Below, in pieces: positions 1-10,101 of a stretch of DNA of 64,000 nt; position 1 is the stretch's first letter, and each line of letters begins with the position of its first letter. This DNA comes from Nereocystis luetkeana (taxonomy: Eukaryota; Sar; Phaeophyceae; Laminariales; Laminariaceae). The notes under the pieces are model-generated. The model was not told the origin of the DNA. It saw only the letters and a program-made list of their open reading frames with translations, and did no database searches. The DNA lies in the NCBI GenBank assembly GCA_031213475.1, contig JARUPZ010000003.1, positions 10,133,963 through 10,197,962 of the forward strand, given 5' to 3'. The translations under genes were made by a program, and so were the position numbers.

Positions 1-26
1 GTCCTGTTAACTAGGGTCCCCCGTAA
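1..26. mobile_element. MITE-1 copy, right end only
   Basis: Ends in CCCCCGTAA followed by TA, like the right ends of the other MITE-1 copies in this window. The rest lies outside the window. Confidence 0.75.
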
Positions 27-173
27 TAGTGCGAAGACAGCACACACACACCTATTAAATGATGTGGCCCGCAAGTTTCTATCAGATCTATCTTCCAAAA
101 CGCGCGGCGAAGCCTCGCCCTCGGGTCGGAGCCTCAGCTTGGACTAGGGTTGTTGTGGTTGGGGTTAGTGTTA

Positions 174-285
174 TTACGGGGGACCATAGTTAATACCTGG
201 TAGGACCTATGGATACATAAAAACCTATATATTTAACCATTTTTACTAACAATATTTGACGCAATTAAACTATGGTCCCCCGTAA
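174..285 (+). mobile_element. MITE-1 copy (Tc1/mariner-like, TA target)
   Basis: TIRs TTACGGGGGACCATAGT and complement, flanked by TA. The left arm holds an extra CCTGGTA (ATACCTGGTAGG where other copies have ATAGG), a TA-to-TA-CCTGG-TA micro-insertion. There is no coding capacity, so mobility would depend on a transposase elsewhere. Confidence 0.9.
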
Positions 286-417
286 TAGTGTCAGGATTAT
301 AGGTTTGGGTTGTGGGTCGATGTGCTCTCTCCTCGTGCGTGGTGATTTGTAGGAAGAAAAAAACAACCAAAATGAAAAATGAAAACCACAGCCTAACACC
401 CCTCCCCCCCCCCGCCC

Positions 418-500
418 TATATGCTCCGTCTCGAAAGAGATGCGTGGTCAGTGGTCAAATGACTACGGCAAGAAACAATGAGTACGCCCCCCCCCCCCCC
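418..500 (-). repeat. R7 short repeat
   Basis: CTCCGTCTCGAAAGAGATGC, GTGGTCAGTGGTCAAATGAC, AATGAGTACGCCCCCCC. Related copies at 18640-18690, 21405-21492, 25660-25735 and 54088-54166 share GAGTACNCCCCC at one end and TTTCGAGACGGAGCA at the other. Confidence 0.6.
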
Positions 501-759
501 TATAAACGAGACATGTGTTTATTTGGTACTTTTTCTGGTATGATTTGTGGTTTGAGACCGGTCAAAGCAGCGCCTCACGTGAGAAGCTCAGAAAAACGAA
601 GCACCCCGCCTCCATCTACCGTTGCAGTTGGATTTTGCTTCTCTTCTGCTACGATTTCACATTTTACCCACCTCTCACTTTTAAAGTACACCTCGTCCTC
701 CGGAGGCTTGGTAGTAGGTTGGTCTGCATGCCTACGAGCACCATAATATAAAAATAAGG

Positions 760-1005
760 TAAAAATCGTGGAGACCTTTTCTTGCAGAAGAAACGATCAG
801 CGGGCAGCGCGCGCGAGAGAGAGAGCGCGAGTTAGCACAACTCATTTATTTGATGAAAATTGACGAGCAGCGGGAAATGGAATGAATTCTGAACCCTACG
901 CGCGATCAAAATGAAGGCGGGTGCCCGGGGGGGAGAAGGGACGGACGACACCCTGTGACCACGGCTTTATTCTAGGAGATCGCTGAGGGTAAAAGCCTCC
1001 TTGTA
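760..1005 (+). mobile_element. SINE-B, head missing
   Basis: TTTTCTTGCAGAAGAAACGA, GAAAATTGACGAGCAGCGGG, GACACCCTGTGACCACGG and GATCGCTGAGGGTAAAAGCC match the body of SINE-B; no tRNA-like head. Confidence 0.75.
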
Positions 1006-1019
1006 ATACCGTGTATCAC

Positions 1020-1244
1020 TATCACACTAGGGGTGATAAGATACCTCGCCCCCTAGGACGGCTTTCAGACCGAGTTCCCTCCAAAATTACACACAAAAAC
1101 AACGAAATCGGTGGCTTTGGGAAGATTTTTGTCCAGAAGTTGGCGTCGACGCATCGCTCGTCGTATTCAGTACGTTGTCGAGAAACCCATCAGCTTCGAA
1201 AATTGTCCGAGGGGGGTGTGTTATATTATCACCCTAGTGTGATA
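1020..1244. mobile_element. TIR element with ends TATCACACTAGGG
   Basis: The two ends are inverted copies of about 25 bp: TATCACACTAGGGGTGATAA at the left and, on the other strand from 1244, TATCACACTAGGGTGATAAT. The 170 bp between are unique in the window. The terminal sequence is nearly the same as the unit of the two minisatellites at 43.97-44.17 and 55.92-56.41 kb. A MITE-1 copy abuts the right end at 1245. No target duplication could be defined. Confidence 0.5.
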
Positions 1245-1353
1245 TTACGGGGGACCACAGTAAATAGGAGTTATGGTACACATAAAAACTTATATATTAC
1301 CTGTTCTTACTCACAATATAATCTGGTCCTATTTACTTTATGGTCCCCCGTAA
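1245..1353 (+). mobile_element. MITE-1 copy
   Basis: Left end TTACGGGGGACCACAGT, right end GGTCCCCCGTAA, inserted at TA directly beside the TIR element at 1020-1244. Subfamily with the AAATAGG-type inner arm. Confidence 0.9.
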
Positions 1354-1732
1354 AAGTGAGAAGTGGGGACAATTTTTTTTTTTAAATGAAAAAAAATGGC
1401 CTCTTTGTACGTAGTAAATCAGTACTTCTCAAGTGCCTGCCGTATCAATTGCGTATGTACAAGTACAATAATATCAAGGATGAAAAGCAATAAACTGAAC
1501 GAAGTAGAAGAGATACTCGCGTACACCCCATACAATACGTACGAGCGACGTCCAAGGAAGCAGGCACACAAGAGCGATAAATAGAGCAGAGTCAGAATTC
1601 GTGCATAGGTATAGGTTTCCTTTTTATTCCACTGCTCAAGTTTGCGATTTTGTTTTACGCGATTTTTTTCCTTCGGGGAATGTTTTTGGCGAAGAAAAAA
1701 AGAATACCTCGTACCAGGTATTTAGTATTAAT

Positions 1733-1780
<48 letters not shown>

Positions 1781-1785
<5 letters not shown>

Positions 1786-1945
1786 CTTCATCCCATTTAT
1801 TATCTTCGCACATCTTCTTCTCTCTCTCCTTCCCACTCGTAACTCAGATCCGGGGTCACATAGCAGGCTCTTCTCCCCCCTTCCCGCTACGGTACGTGCC
1901 TTCATTTTTTATCGCGAGAAGATTTCAGCCTTTTCTTCCCTCGTT
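1781..1945 (-). mobile_element. SINE-A body fragment
   Basis: From CTTCATCCCATTTATTATC through AGATCCGGGGTCACATAGC to GCGAGAAGATTTCAGCC; the tRNA-like head is missing. It is preceded by a 45-base (AT)n run at about 1738-1782. Confidence 0.8.
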
Positions 1946-2533
1946 ATCGGTCGTTGCGAAGGCGTCTTGGTGATGAGAGTGCTGATATTTTCAGTGGAAC
2001 ACCATCTTGGGGGACGAAATAATTTGAAATGATCCCTTGTTTGTGTGATACAGGCGGTGGTAAGAGTGCCGGGTGAAGGTCCACAAGAAGAAGTGTGACA
2101 CACAGGTGTCTGTGCTAGTTGGGCAAGAAGCTTAGACCCAGTCCGTATTGACGTTCTCTTATTTATTGGTGCGAGGCTTGCTCAAGGAGGCAAGTCAAAC
2201 GAGAGTAAGAAGGCGGGGGGGGGGGGGGGGGGGCAGGTGGCTTGAATTAAGCCAGAAATACTCTCTGGCTTCAGCCGGCCATAATCTACCGGCAAGGGTG
2301 CGTATGTCACTCCAAACTTCACTCATACAAACACCCCACACGCGTGCGTACCTCCGCGTTCCCTCGGCCTACTTGGAATATTAGCCTTTGCGATTAGTAC
2401 GGCAAATACAAATATATACTTCCAGGCTGTAAAAGGAGTAAGATCCAACTGTGAGAATGCTATTAATAGCCTGCGTACCAAAATATCTTATTCCTGACGG
2501 GCAAGGAGTAAGATCCAACTGCAAGAAATACTA

Positions 2534-2638
2534 TCACGGGGGACCATAGTTAACAGGACCTATGGTACACATAAAAACCTATATGTTTAACCATTTTTAC
2601 TAACAATATTTGGTCCTGTTAACTATGGCCCCCCGTAA
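2534..2638 (+). mobile_element. MITE-1 copy
   Basis: Left end TCACGGGGGACCATAG, right end CTATGGCCCCCCGTAA, TA on both sides. Inner arms carry the GTTAACAGG variant on both sides, so the arms match each other. Confidence 0.9.
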
Positions 2639-2639
2639 T

Positions 2640-3336
2640 ATCTAACGGATTCTACAGATATATATATATATATAAGGTTGATCTATATGCCGTAATCCAG
2701 GTACTCCATCACACTAGCCCACCCTGAATCGTCGTCGATGCAGATCACACAACGATAAAGGGATGATTACAATAGACATTAGAAAATCGGGAAAGAGCCT
2801 AGGGGGTCGAATATACTGCTATTCACAACAAACGACAGCCCAGTGAGACTATATATAGACCAACCCACACCTCGCCAACGGGGTCAAGACGCCTCTGGTA
2901 AGAGTCAAACCCAGGCATTGTCGGGTCTGCACTGATGTTAGAGGAGTAAAACGCAAAGGGAAATAAACGAAAAAAAAAGGAGACGTTCGACATGGTACAT
3001 TGCGCATTTATAAATGCCAAGGACAGCGGCCGACAACAGCGGTGGGCCCGGCATAGCAACTCGTGACTATTCGCGGCGCAAACTGACGAGAAAAGTTAGG
3101 CTTGATTGGTAAGGCATAATAGGTAAAAAGTCACCCTGTCAGTTTTGATCGGTGAAGCGTCGGGTAGGAGTCGGTAGAGTGGAGTCATTCCCAAGGGAGG
3201 GGGGGGCTGATTTATTGGTACAATTTCGTCAAGGGTTCAGGTCTGAGTGATCGATAGCACCTTCCATGTTTGAAGTCATTGGATTCCGCAGTATATTAAA
3301 TTCAAGGTTCGGGACATTTCGTATCCTCTGCTATTA
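2640..3336. other. No feature recognised
   Basis: Between two MITE-1 copies. A short (AT)n at 2658-2672 and otherwise unremarkable sequence without credible open frames. Confidence 0.6.
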
Positions 3337-3439
3337 TTGCGGGAGACCATAGGTATTAGGACCTATGGTGTACACAAAAACCTATAGATTAACCTTTTTT
3401 ACTAACAACATTGGCCCTATGAACTATGGTCCCCCGTAA
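3337..3439 (+). mobile_element. MITE-1 copy, diverged
   Basis: Left end TTGCGGGAGACCATAGG; right end GGTCCCCCGTAA followed by TG instead of TA, so the right flank has mutated. The middle keeps the CACAAAAACCTATA motif shared by the family. Confidence 0.85.
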
Positions 3440-4640
3440 TGGAGGTGTGCCTATTGAGCAGATACTCGTCGGTACTCAAGTTTGATGGTTGCTTAGAGAT
3501 AGACGAAGAGCCGCATGATTCCTTTCAGAGCACAACAAGAGACTGAGAGCAAGGCTCGTGCCTCGCTAGGAAAACCCCCAGTAATTCCATCTAAGAGCCT
3601 CCTCCCAAGAACCACAAATACGATCCTAATACCTGAACCCAGGTAATTGCCGGCCTCCCGGCTTCACGCACAGCTGTACCATAACACCAGCCCATTCTGA
3701 TGAGCCGTATATGCATAAATATTGGAAATTCATGAAAACCCCGATTCCACGAGCTAAAACATGAGTCGAAGATGCGCGGCTCCTCTAAATAAACCCATTT
3801 ACCCACACCTCTGAACGGCAAGGTTGCGTAGCCGGCAGGGTACGCCGACCAAAAAAGTGAGAAAGGAAGGCCTAGCACAGGGATTCATGGTCAACGAAAG
3901 CCATCGCCGTACCCCCCCGCAAGGGAGATGTGGGGCGAGAAGGGGCCTGCGGAAAAGCGAAAGGTTATCACCAAAAAAAAGCGAGACCGGTCCTGTGCCC
4001 CAGTATACGTTGTCAAGTATTAACTAGATCGCCCCCGACTTCCCGAGCGGGGGGGGGGGGGGACGGCGGGACGAAGAAATAAAACAAAAAGAAATACACC
4101 ATGAACCACCTAAACCCTGACCAGCCCTCGACACTTGGCGGGGGGGGGGGGGGCAGGACGAAATACGCAAAAGCCATCCCCAAACCGGCCCAAGAAAAAA
4201 TCAGGAATCGCTAAAGCATATATATATGTCATGCTCACGGAGAACTGAGCAGTATCATAACGCATACTGGTACCAGGCACCGAGTAGAAATATATGTAGA
4301 TAGACATGGAAGATGTAGATTGCAGCCGAGAAGCGAAAATCGGCTGTGCACGGCTGCGCCTCGAGATGAATCTACGTTCCTGCTCTGGACCCTGCAAACG
4401 CGCTATAATAGCCTAGTTTATTTGCAGACACCAAGAACCTCATACAGACAGCTAGCTCTCGTCGAAGTAGTGTAGCGCGCCGGAGAAAGTAGAGGAGGCT
4501 TGGTCGACCCCGAGTCGTCCAAAGAATCGAACCGAATATACCCCATCCGTCCGTGTAGTCGCGCTGATTTTCGCGATCCACCACAGACCGTCGGCGCCCT
4601 TTATTAATTGTAGCAAAAGTGAGCCCCGTTGGGGAGCACT
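3440..4640. other. No gene recognised
   Basis: Contains two G runs (4049-4061, 4139-4153) and a few accidental frames up to 95 codons of biased composition. Confidence 0.55.
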
Positions 4641-5120
4641 ACTGTGTTGCGACACGCAGCCATAGCCGGGTGCCAGAAACCGTTCGCCGTTACGAAGCAG
4701 TACCACAACAAGTGGTAGCTACTTTTTCTTTGATTTATACTATACATACATTTATTTTTTATTTTTTTAGTTGCCTTCTTCCTACAATGTGCACGGCGTT
4801 ATCCATTCAAAATGAAAAAGCTGACATAATTCATCGAATACCACTAACTTCATCGAACCAATTCTCCTTCCCTGCGTGTACTCCCTTGCACCCCCCACCA
4901 TTTACCGAGATATTTTACCTACTATGTATCTATACGCCACCTATACATACATTGTATAGTATGCGGATGATATCGTTGGAAGAAGCGCTACGCAGCCATA
5001 GCCGGGTGCCAGAAAAACCGTTCGCCGTTTCGAAGCAGTACCACAACAAGCAGCCACCTTTTCTTTTATTTATATACACATATAATAGTATGTGGATGAT
5101 ATCGTTGGAAAAGGCGCTAG
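4640..5120 (+). repeat. Direct repeats
   Basis: CGCAGCCATAGCCGGGTGCC to the AGTACCACAACAAG motif occurs at 4657-4713 and 4990-5051; ATGATATCGTTGGAARAAGC at 4967 and 5096. No gene is evident in the segment. Confidence 0.75.
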
Positions 5121-5395
5121 ATACGCATGGCATTGCCACGCATGGCAAGAAAGGGAACAATGCTATTAATAAAAATGTAATAATACTATTAATATTAATA
5201 CTACATACATCAAGGGGGGGGGGTATATTAATTTATAATGAGTGGTAAAGGACGAGCTTTCTCTATAAAACTACAACACTTACTGCTTAAGATCGTCAGT
5301 AATATATAGTCGTACCTCCTTTTCACATTGACGCGATCGATGATTGATCCGATTTCTCTTGCATGGATCGTCGTCGACGGGTGATAATATTATGT

Positions 5396-5560
5396 TACAA
5401 AGTAGACAAGCCGAAAGTTGGCATAGAAGGGAGGTAGACTTGGTGCGTGGGTTTCCTTTTGTGTTTCCGAGGTTTTCTTCTCTCGGGAAAGTTATGAGTG
5501 ATCAATGTTGAAGATCATGCTGCACATTGTTGGATGGCAAGAGAAATATTAGCAATAATA
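5396..5560 (+). repeat. R6 repeat copy
   Basis: AAGTAGACAAGCCGAAAGTT to GTTGGATGGCAAGAGAAAT. The same order occurs at 7665-7820. The family ends in GGATGGCAA plus an A/T-rich trinucleotide run, like the microsatellite tails of some retroelements. Confidence 0.75.
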
Positions 5561-6120
5561 ATTATAAAAGGTGATGAATGAATGCTTCCAACGTTTTTTT
5601 GTTTGTTTGTGTTCGTTCTTCGCTCACACCTTTTTTATTCCTTCACGTAATGTTTTTTTTTGCTGCGCGATGTGTGTTGTGGCGGTGGCGGTGTTTGTTG
5701 TGTCGTGAGTCGCGTGTACTATGTATGTGTGTGTTGTGTGTTTCGTGTCGTGTGTGTCACTCTAAAAAAGTCACACAGCAGTAAATCGTAAAGTAAGTTG
5801 TCTATACTACTACGAGTACGTATCATACTGCTCTACTACCACAGGTAGTAGTACGTACGCGACTTTTTGCTGTCTGTGCTACCAGGTATCTGTATGTACG
5901 CAGTCCACTCGTGTCATATACCACTCACTCTGTACCTAGCCTACATATATATGAGTGAGTGCGGACCAACGCACCAACGCCCAGATGGGTATAGGGTGAC
6001 TCGTGTACTGAGTCAAGCTGGGGAGACTATAATAGTATTGAGAGGCTAGATAGCTGGGGAGACTATAATAGTATTGAGAGGCTAGAGTGGGGGTTCAACT
6101 CCGACACTAATAATAGTCTA

Positions 6121-6232
6121 CTACGGGGGACCAATAGAACCAAATTTTGTTATTAAGAGTAAAATTATGTAAATATATACGTGGTAGGTTTTTGTGTGTA
6201 CCGGAGGTCCTATTTACTATGGTCCCCCGTAA
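6121..6232 (-). mobile_element. MITE-1 copy, partly deleted left arm
   Basis: CTACGGGGGACCAATAG at the left with part of the inner arm lost, GGTCCTATTTACTATGG at the right, flanked by TA. The inner AGGTTTTTGTGTGTACC shows it is inverted relative to the copy at 174. Confidence 0.85.
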
Positions 6233-6324
6233 TATTAGTACCTGAGTCGGGAGAGTTATCTAGACTCAGGTGCCTACGCTTATCCACACACTTTAATGAC
6301 GGCCACAGACAGGCCCGACCAAGC

Positions 6325-6405
6325 AAGGTGGAAGAACCGAACCGGGTTCGAACCGGTACACCAAAACATGGGTCAGGGGTTTCCTCTCGCTCTCCGGGGC
6401 GCTGA
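6325..6405 (-). repeat. tRNA-like T-arm fragment
   Basis: On the minus strand ACCGGTTCGAACCCGGT forms a perfect T-arm with B-box, but the 5' and 3' acceptor strands do not pair. Probably a tRNA-derived SINE remnant. Confidence 0.35.
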
Positions 6406-6607
6406 AAAAAAAAACAGCTACAACATATATATGAGGACCGTTTTTACTTGATATTAGTACTAAGTGTACCAACGGTAATTGTATTTAGGGACAGAGTGTT
6501 ATACCTTGTATGTATAATACGCACAACACTCGTTCGTGTGATAGGTACACACCTATAATATCTGCCTGAAAAAAATGTACGATGCTGGCGCAGCAGTCTT
6601 GCCACTA

Positions 6608-6741
6608 TTACGGGGGACCATAAGAATAATACCTGGTACCTGGTAGTAAATAGGGCCTACGGTACAAGCAAAAACCTACATATTTCCTTATTTTTGCTAA
6701 CAATATGTGGTCCTCTTTACCATTGCTATGGTCCCCCGCAA
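6608..6741 (+). mobile_element. MITE-1 copy with doubled CCTGG micro-insertion
   Basis: Complete TIRs, but the left arm reads AATACCTGGTACCTGGTAGT where other copies have a plain TAGTA, two tandem CCTGGTA insertions. Its length of 134 bp against the usual 105-112 is mostly due to this. Confidence 0.88.
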
Positions 6742-6770
6742 CACTAAAAACACGGCAGCACTCTTTTCTT

Positions 6771-7215
6771 TCTTTCTTTTTTTTTCTTTTTTTCCTCATC
6801 CCATTCATTATCTTCGCCCATCTTCTTCTCTCTCTCCTTCCAACTCGTAACTCAGATCCGGGGTCACATAGCAGGCTCTTCTACCCCCTTCCCGCTACGG
6901 TACGTGCCTTCATTTTTATCGCGAGAAGATTTCAGCCTTTTCTTCCCTCGTCGACTCGCATCGAGTTGAGCCTACCCACGCTGCAAGGCGCTCTCAACAA
7001 TTGAATCCTTTTTTTATTTTTTTTTGCAAATAAAATCAAAGTCCGACCCACCTGTGGCTCGAACCCAGGACTCAAACAAGTAGAATTCGAGGTTAACCCC
7101 TTTAGAACCGCAGTCCTATATTTGGGGACAAACCACTCAAATTTCAAGTAGTTTGTCCCCAAAACGGGACTGCGGTTTCAAAGGGGTTAACCACTTGAAC
7201 CACCGGGGCGACCGG
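6771..7215 (-). mobile_element. SINE-A, reverse, carrying a MITE-2
   Basis: Poly-T tract at 6771-6796, body, then the tRNA-like head (GGCTCGAACCC, CCACTTGAACCACCGG) ending near 7215. MITE-2 has inserted in the TTAA of the head at 7093. Preceded directly by the MITE-1 copy ending at 6741. Confidence 0.9.
7097..7186. mobile_element. MITE-2 (piggyBac-like) nested in SINE-A, defining the TTAA target
   Basis: Inverted repeats starting CCCCTTTAGAACCGCAGTCC, flanked by TTAA on both sides (7093-7096, 7187-7190). The host SINE elsewhere reads GAGGTTAACCACTTGAACC with a single TTAA; here that TTAA is duplicated around a 90-bp insert. A TTAA duplication with CCC-starting ends is the mark of the piggyBac superfamily. 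There is no coding capacity. Confidence 0.9.
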
Positions 7216-7389
7216 CTACGAGTATTTAATATTAATATTAATAGTAGCATTTTATACATGTACGTATAAATGAATCTCACATACCTGGTACATATGTATG
7301 AGTTATGAGTTATCCATGTTGAAGATCATGCTGCACATTGTCGGATGGCAAAAATAATAATAATAACAATGAGTTATCGTATAATAATA

Positions 7390-7545
7390 TTAATAGCAAC
7401 ATTCGACGAAAATCGACGAACAGTGGGAGTGCTGAATGAACCCTATGCGCGATGAAATAAAAATAACGGCACGTACCGGGGGGGAGAAGGGACGACACCT
7501 GTGACCACGGCTTGTCCAGAAGATCGCTGAGGGTAAAACCTCCTA
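7390..7545 (+). mobile_element. SINE-B 3' half
   Basis: CGACGAAAATCGACGAACAG to GATCGCTGAGGGTAAAACC; 5' half missing. Confidence 0.75.
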
Positions 7546-7664
7546 TATATAAAACATAATAATACGGAGATTTCGTCTTTCAGAACTGTTTTGGTAGATC
7601 AACGTGAAAACTCAAAAAACATGCTGCACATTGAAATTGTCGGATGGGCAAGCCTAATAATAAT

Positions 7665-7825
7665 AAGTAGACAAGCCGAGAGTTGGCACGGAAGGGAGGT
7701 AGACTTTTGGTGCATCGGTTTCCTTTTGTTTCCGAGGTTTTCTTCTTTCGGGAAAGTTATGAGTGATCCATGTTGAAGATCATGCTGCACATTGTCGGAT
7801 GGCAAAACAAATAATAATAATCAAG
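7665..7825 (+). repeat. R6 repeat copy
   Basis: AAGTAGACAAGCCGAGAGTT, TTTCCGAGGTTTTCTTCT, GAAGATCATGCTGCACATTG, GTCGGATGGCAAAACAAATA, ending in AATAATAATAAT. Shorter pieces of the 3' end lie at 7310-7360, 7615-7660, 13226-13256, 13729-13750 and 30150-30210. Confidence 0.75.
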
Positions 7826-7899
7826 TCATTATTAAAAAAAAAAACATACCTTATATATATATATATTTATTTATTTTTTCAACATTACTTTTACTTTCC

Positions 7900-8205
7900 A
7901 GCCTTACTCGTGGGAGGTTTTACCCTCAACGAGCTTCTTCTGGACAAGCCGTGGTCACAGGTGTGATCCCTTCTCCCCCCCGGTACGTGCCTTTAGTTTT
8001 TGTCGCGCATAGGGTTCAGCATTCCCACTGCTCGTCGATTTTCATCGAATGTAGCTAACTCACGCTCTCGCGCTTTCCGCTATATAATCAAATTCTTTTT
8101 TGCAAGAAAAAGCCACGAGCATGCACTCGGTGAGACTTGAACCCACGAAATTGATCTTGATAGGCACGCGGACCACCTACCAAGCCACCGGGGACGCCGG
8201 CATAC
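7900..8205 (-). mobile_element. SINE-B, reverse
   Basis: Starts GGGAGGTTTTACCCTCAACG (3' end) and runs through GTGGTCACAGGTGTGATCC and CTCGTCGATTTTCATCGAAT to a tRNA-like head with GAGACTTGAACCCACGA (B-box complement) and CCAAGCCACCGGGGACG. Confidence 0.82.
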
Positions 8206-8224
8206 ATATAGATGTACGTATACG

Positions 8225-8256
<32 letters not shown>

Positions 8257-8603
8257 GGTCTACGAGTCTATATGACAGTATGCTCCGTTTTGCCTTTTTT
8301 GCGTTTTTTTGCTATCTGCTTCTGTTTTTTTTTTTTTTTTTTTTTCTTTGCTTCGCTTCATCTTCTTTTTCAGGTTTTTGTCTGCTATTATTAATAGTCT
8401 CCTTTTTTGCTCCCCTGGTGTCCGCAGTGGTGGAGTGCGTATGCTTGTTTTTTGTGTTTTGCCTCTGTTTTACTTGAGGTATTTCTTCCACTCCAGAGTT
8501 ATTGGAGCCTGTCCTGTGACCACTGACTGCATTGTATTGTGAGTTAATGTGAGAACAACAACAACAACATGATGCGTTTTCTCCGATCTCCTTCTTGCAA
8601 AGA

Positions 8604-8634
8604 CTAACCCTAACCCTAACCCTAACCCTAACCC
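8604..8634 (+). repeat. Interstitial telomere-type repeat (CCCTAA)5
   Basis: CTAACCCTAACCCTAACCCT and on, five units, complement TTAGGG. It lies directly before a full-length SINE-A. Weaker telomere-like words occur at 35264-35280 and 42975-43008. Confidence 0.85.
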
Positions 8635-8638
8635 TGAG

Positions 8639-8995
8639 CCGGTCGCCCCGGTGGTTCAAGTGGTTAACCTCGAATTCTACTTGTTTGAGTCCTGGGTTCG
8701 AGCCCCAGGTGGGTCGGACTTTGACTTTATTTGCAAAAATAAAAATACAAAAGGATTCAATTGTTGAGAGCGCCTTGCAAGCGTGGGTAGGCACAACAAT
8801 TCGATGCGAGTCGACGAGGGAAGAAAAGGCTGAAATCTTCTCGCGATAAAAACGATTGCACGTACCGTAGCGGGAAGGGGGGGAGAAGAGCCTGATATGT
8901 GACCCCGGATCTAAGTTACGAGTTGGAAGGAGAGAGAGAGAAGAAGATGGGCGAAGATAATGGATGGGATGAGCAAAAAAAAAAAAAAAAAAAAA
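8639..8995 (+). mobile_element. SINE-A, full length, tRNA-derived
   Basis: The head is tRNA-like: A-box TGGTTCAAGTGG and B-box GGGTTCGAGCC, with a T-arm stem CTGGG/CCCAG that pairs perfectly. A shared body follows (GCGCCTTGCAAGCG, GAAATCTTCTCGCGAT, GGGAGAAGAGCCTG) and the tail is 20 A. No protein coding. Such elements are transcribed by RNA polymerase III and copied by LINE enzymes. Five (CCCTAA) units end four bases before its 5' end. Confidence 0.9.
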
Positions 8996-9125
8996 GAACG
9001 ACGCACGACACACGGCGACCGTCGCGACCGTAGTAGGATAAAATATCGACATGTATGTATGTATGTATGTACGCACGTACGTGTTGACTGAATCATGATG
9101 CTGCGGTTTTTCAGCTCGCGCAAGG

Positions 9126-9389
9126 GTGGGATATCGCATACCAGGTACGCACAACGGCACCAGCCCGAATGACCGTAAGCGGATCGACTACATCCTAACC
9201 CGTCAAGTCCATCGACCTAGAGTACAAGATGCTAAAGTCGTCCGACAGCCTCCTGCCCCAGCTAAGAAGGCTGACTCAGACCACAGTATCTTGTATATCA
9301 AAGTCCGACTCGGTGGTCACTTTGCGCCCAACAGACAAATACGTAGACCGACAAAACGCCGAGAGTTCGACAGGCAGCTTTTTATGTCC
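9126..9389 (+). pseudogene. LINE endonuclease domain, C-terminal part
   Basis: The frame reads NGTSPNDRKRIDYILTRQ followed about 28 residues later by KADSDHSILYIKV. The RIDYIL and SDH motifs are the C-terminal signatures of the apurinic/apyrimidinic-type endonuclease of LINEs, with the catalytic Asp and His visible. The N-terminal two thirds of the domain are absent: the sequence before 9120 is simple TGTA repeat and the poly-A of a SINE. The frame runs into the poly-T end of the SINE at 9391. Confidence 0.75.
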
Positions 9390-9390
9390 G

Positions 9391-9753
9391 TTTTTTTTTT
9401 TTTTTTTTTGCTCATCCCATATATCATCTTCGCCCATCTTCTTCTCTCTCTCCTTCCAACTCGTAACTCAGATCCGGGGTCACATAGCAGGCTCTTCTCC
9501 CCCCTTCCCGCTACGGTACGTACGTGCCTTCATTTTTATCGCGAGAAGATTTCAACCTTTTCTTCCCTCCTCGTCGAATCGCATCGAATTGTTGTGCCTA
9601 CCCACGCTTGCAAGGCGCTCTCAACAATTGAATCCTTTTGTAATTTTATTTTTGCAAAAAATAAAGTCAATGGTCCGACCCACCTGGGGCTCGAACCCAG
9701 GACTCAAACAAGTAGAATTCGAGGTTAACCACTTGAACCACCGGGGCGACCGG
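9391..9753 (-). mobile_element. SINE-A inserted in the LINE
   Basis: Full-length reverse copy from poly-T (9391-9409) to the head ending CCGGGGCGACCGG. It interrupts the retrotransposon after the endonuclease block and so is younger than the LINE. Immediately beyond lies a short tandem GGGTCATTTCGCCA repeated three times (9773-9808). Confidence 0.9.
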
Positions 9754-10101
9754 TTTGGAAAGTGTCGTGAAGGGTCATTTCGCCAGGGTCATTTCGCCAG
9801 GGTCATTTATTTCCACTCTCAACCAACCAGCCTATCCAGCCCCGTAATACGTCTGGTATGGTTGAGTTTTTCACTACGGCTATTATTGATGCGGTCGAAA
9901 AAAAGAGGTGCCACCCCCTGCACGTCACCGCCGCAGACATGGATGGTGTGAGTCTGCCGAAACCTTGGCCGCATTCATACCAGCATGGACAGCGAGGGAG
10001 GATGCACGACAATAATTATTCTTGAGTGCCCACCCCCGGGATAGAACCGCGTGGAAGACACTGAGATCTGCGTGTTTGTGCGAACCTGCAGAAGAAGGTG
10101 A

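Noticed and set aside
1636-2032. ORFs with (IY)n repeats
   Set aside because: Translation of the (AT)n microsatellite within a SINE-A fragment.
8639-8720. tRNA gene
   Set aside because: The tRNA-like head is repeated with a common body and poly-A tail at several sites, so it is a SINE, not a host tRNA.
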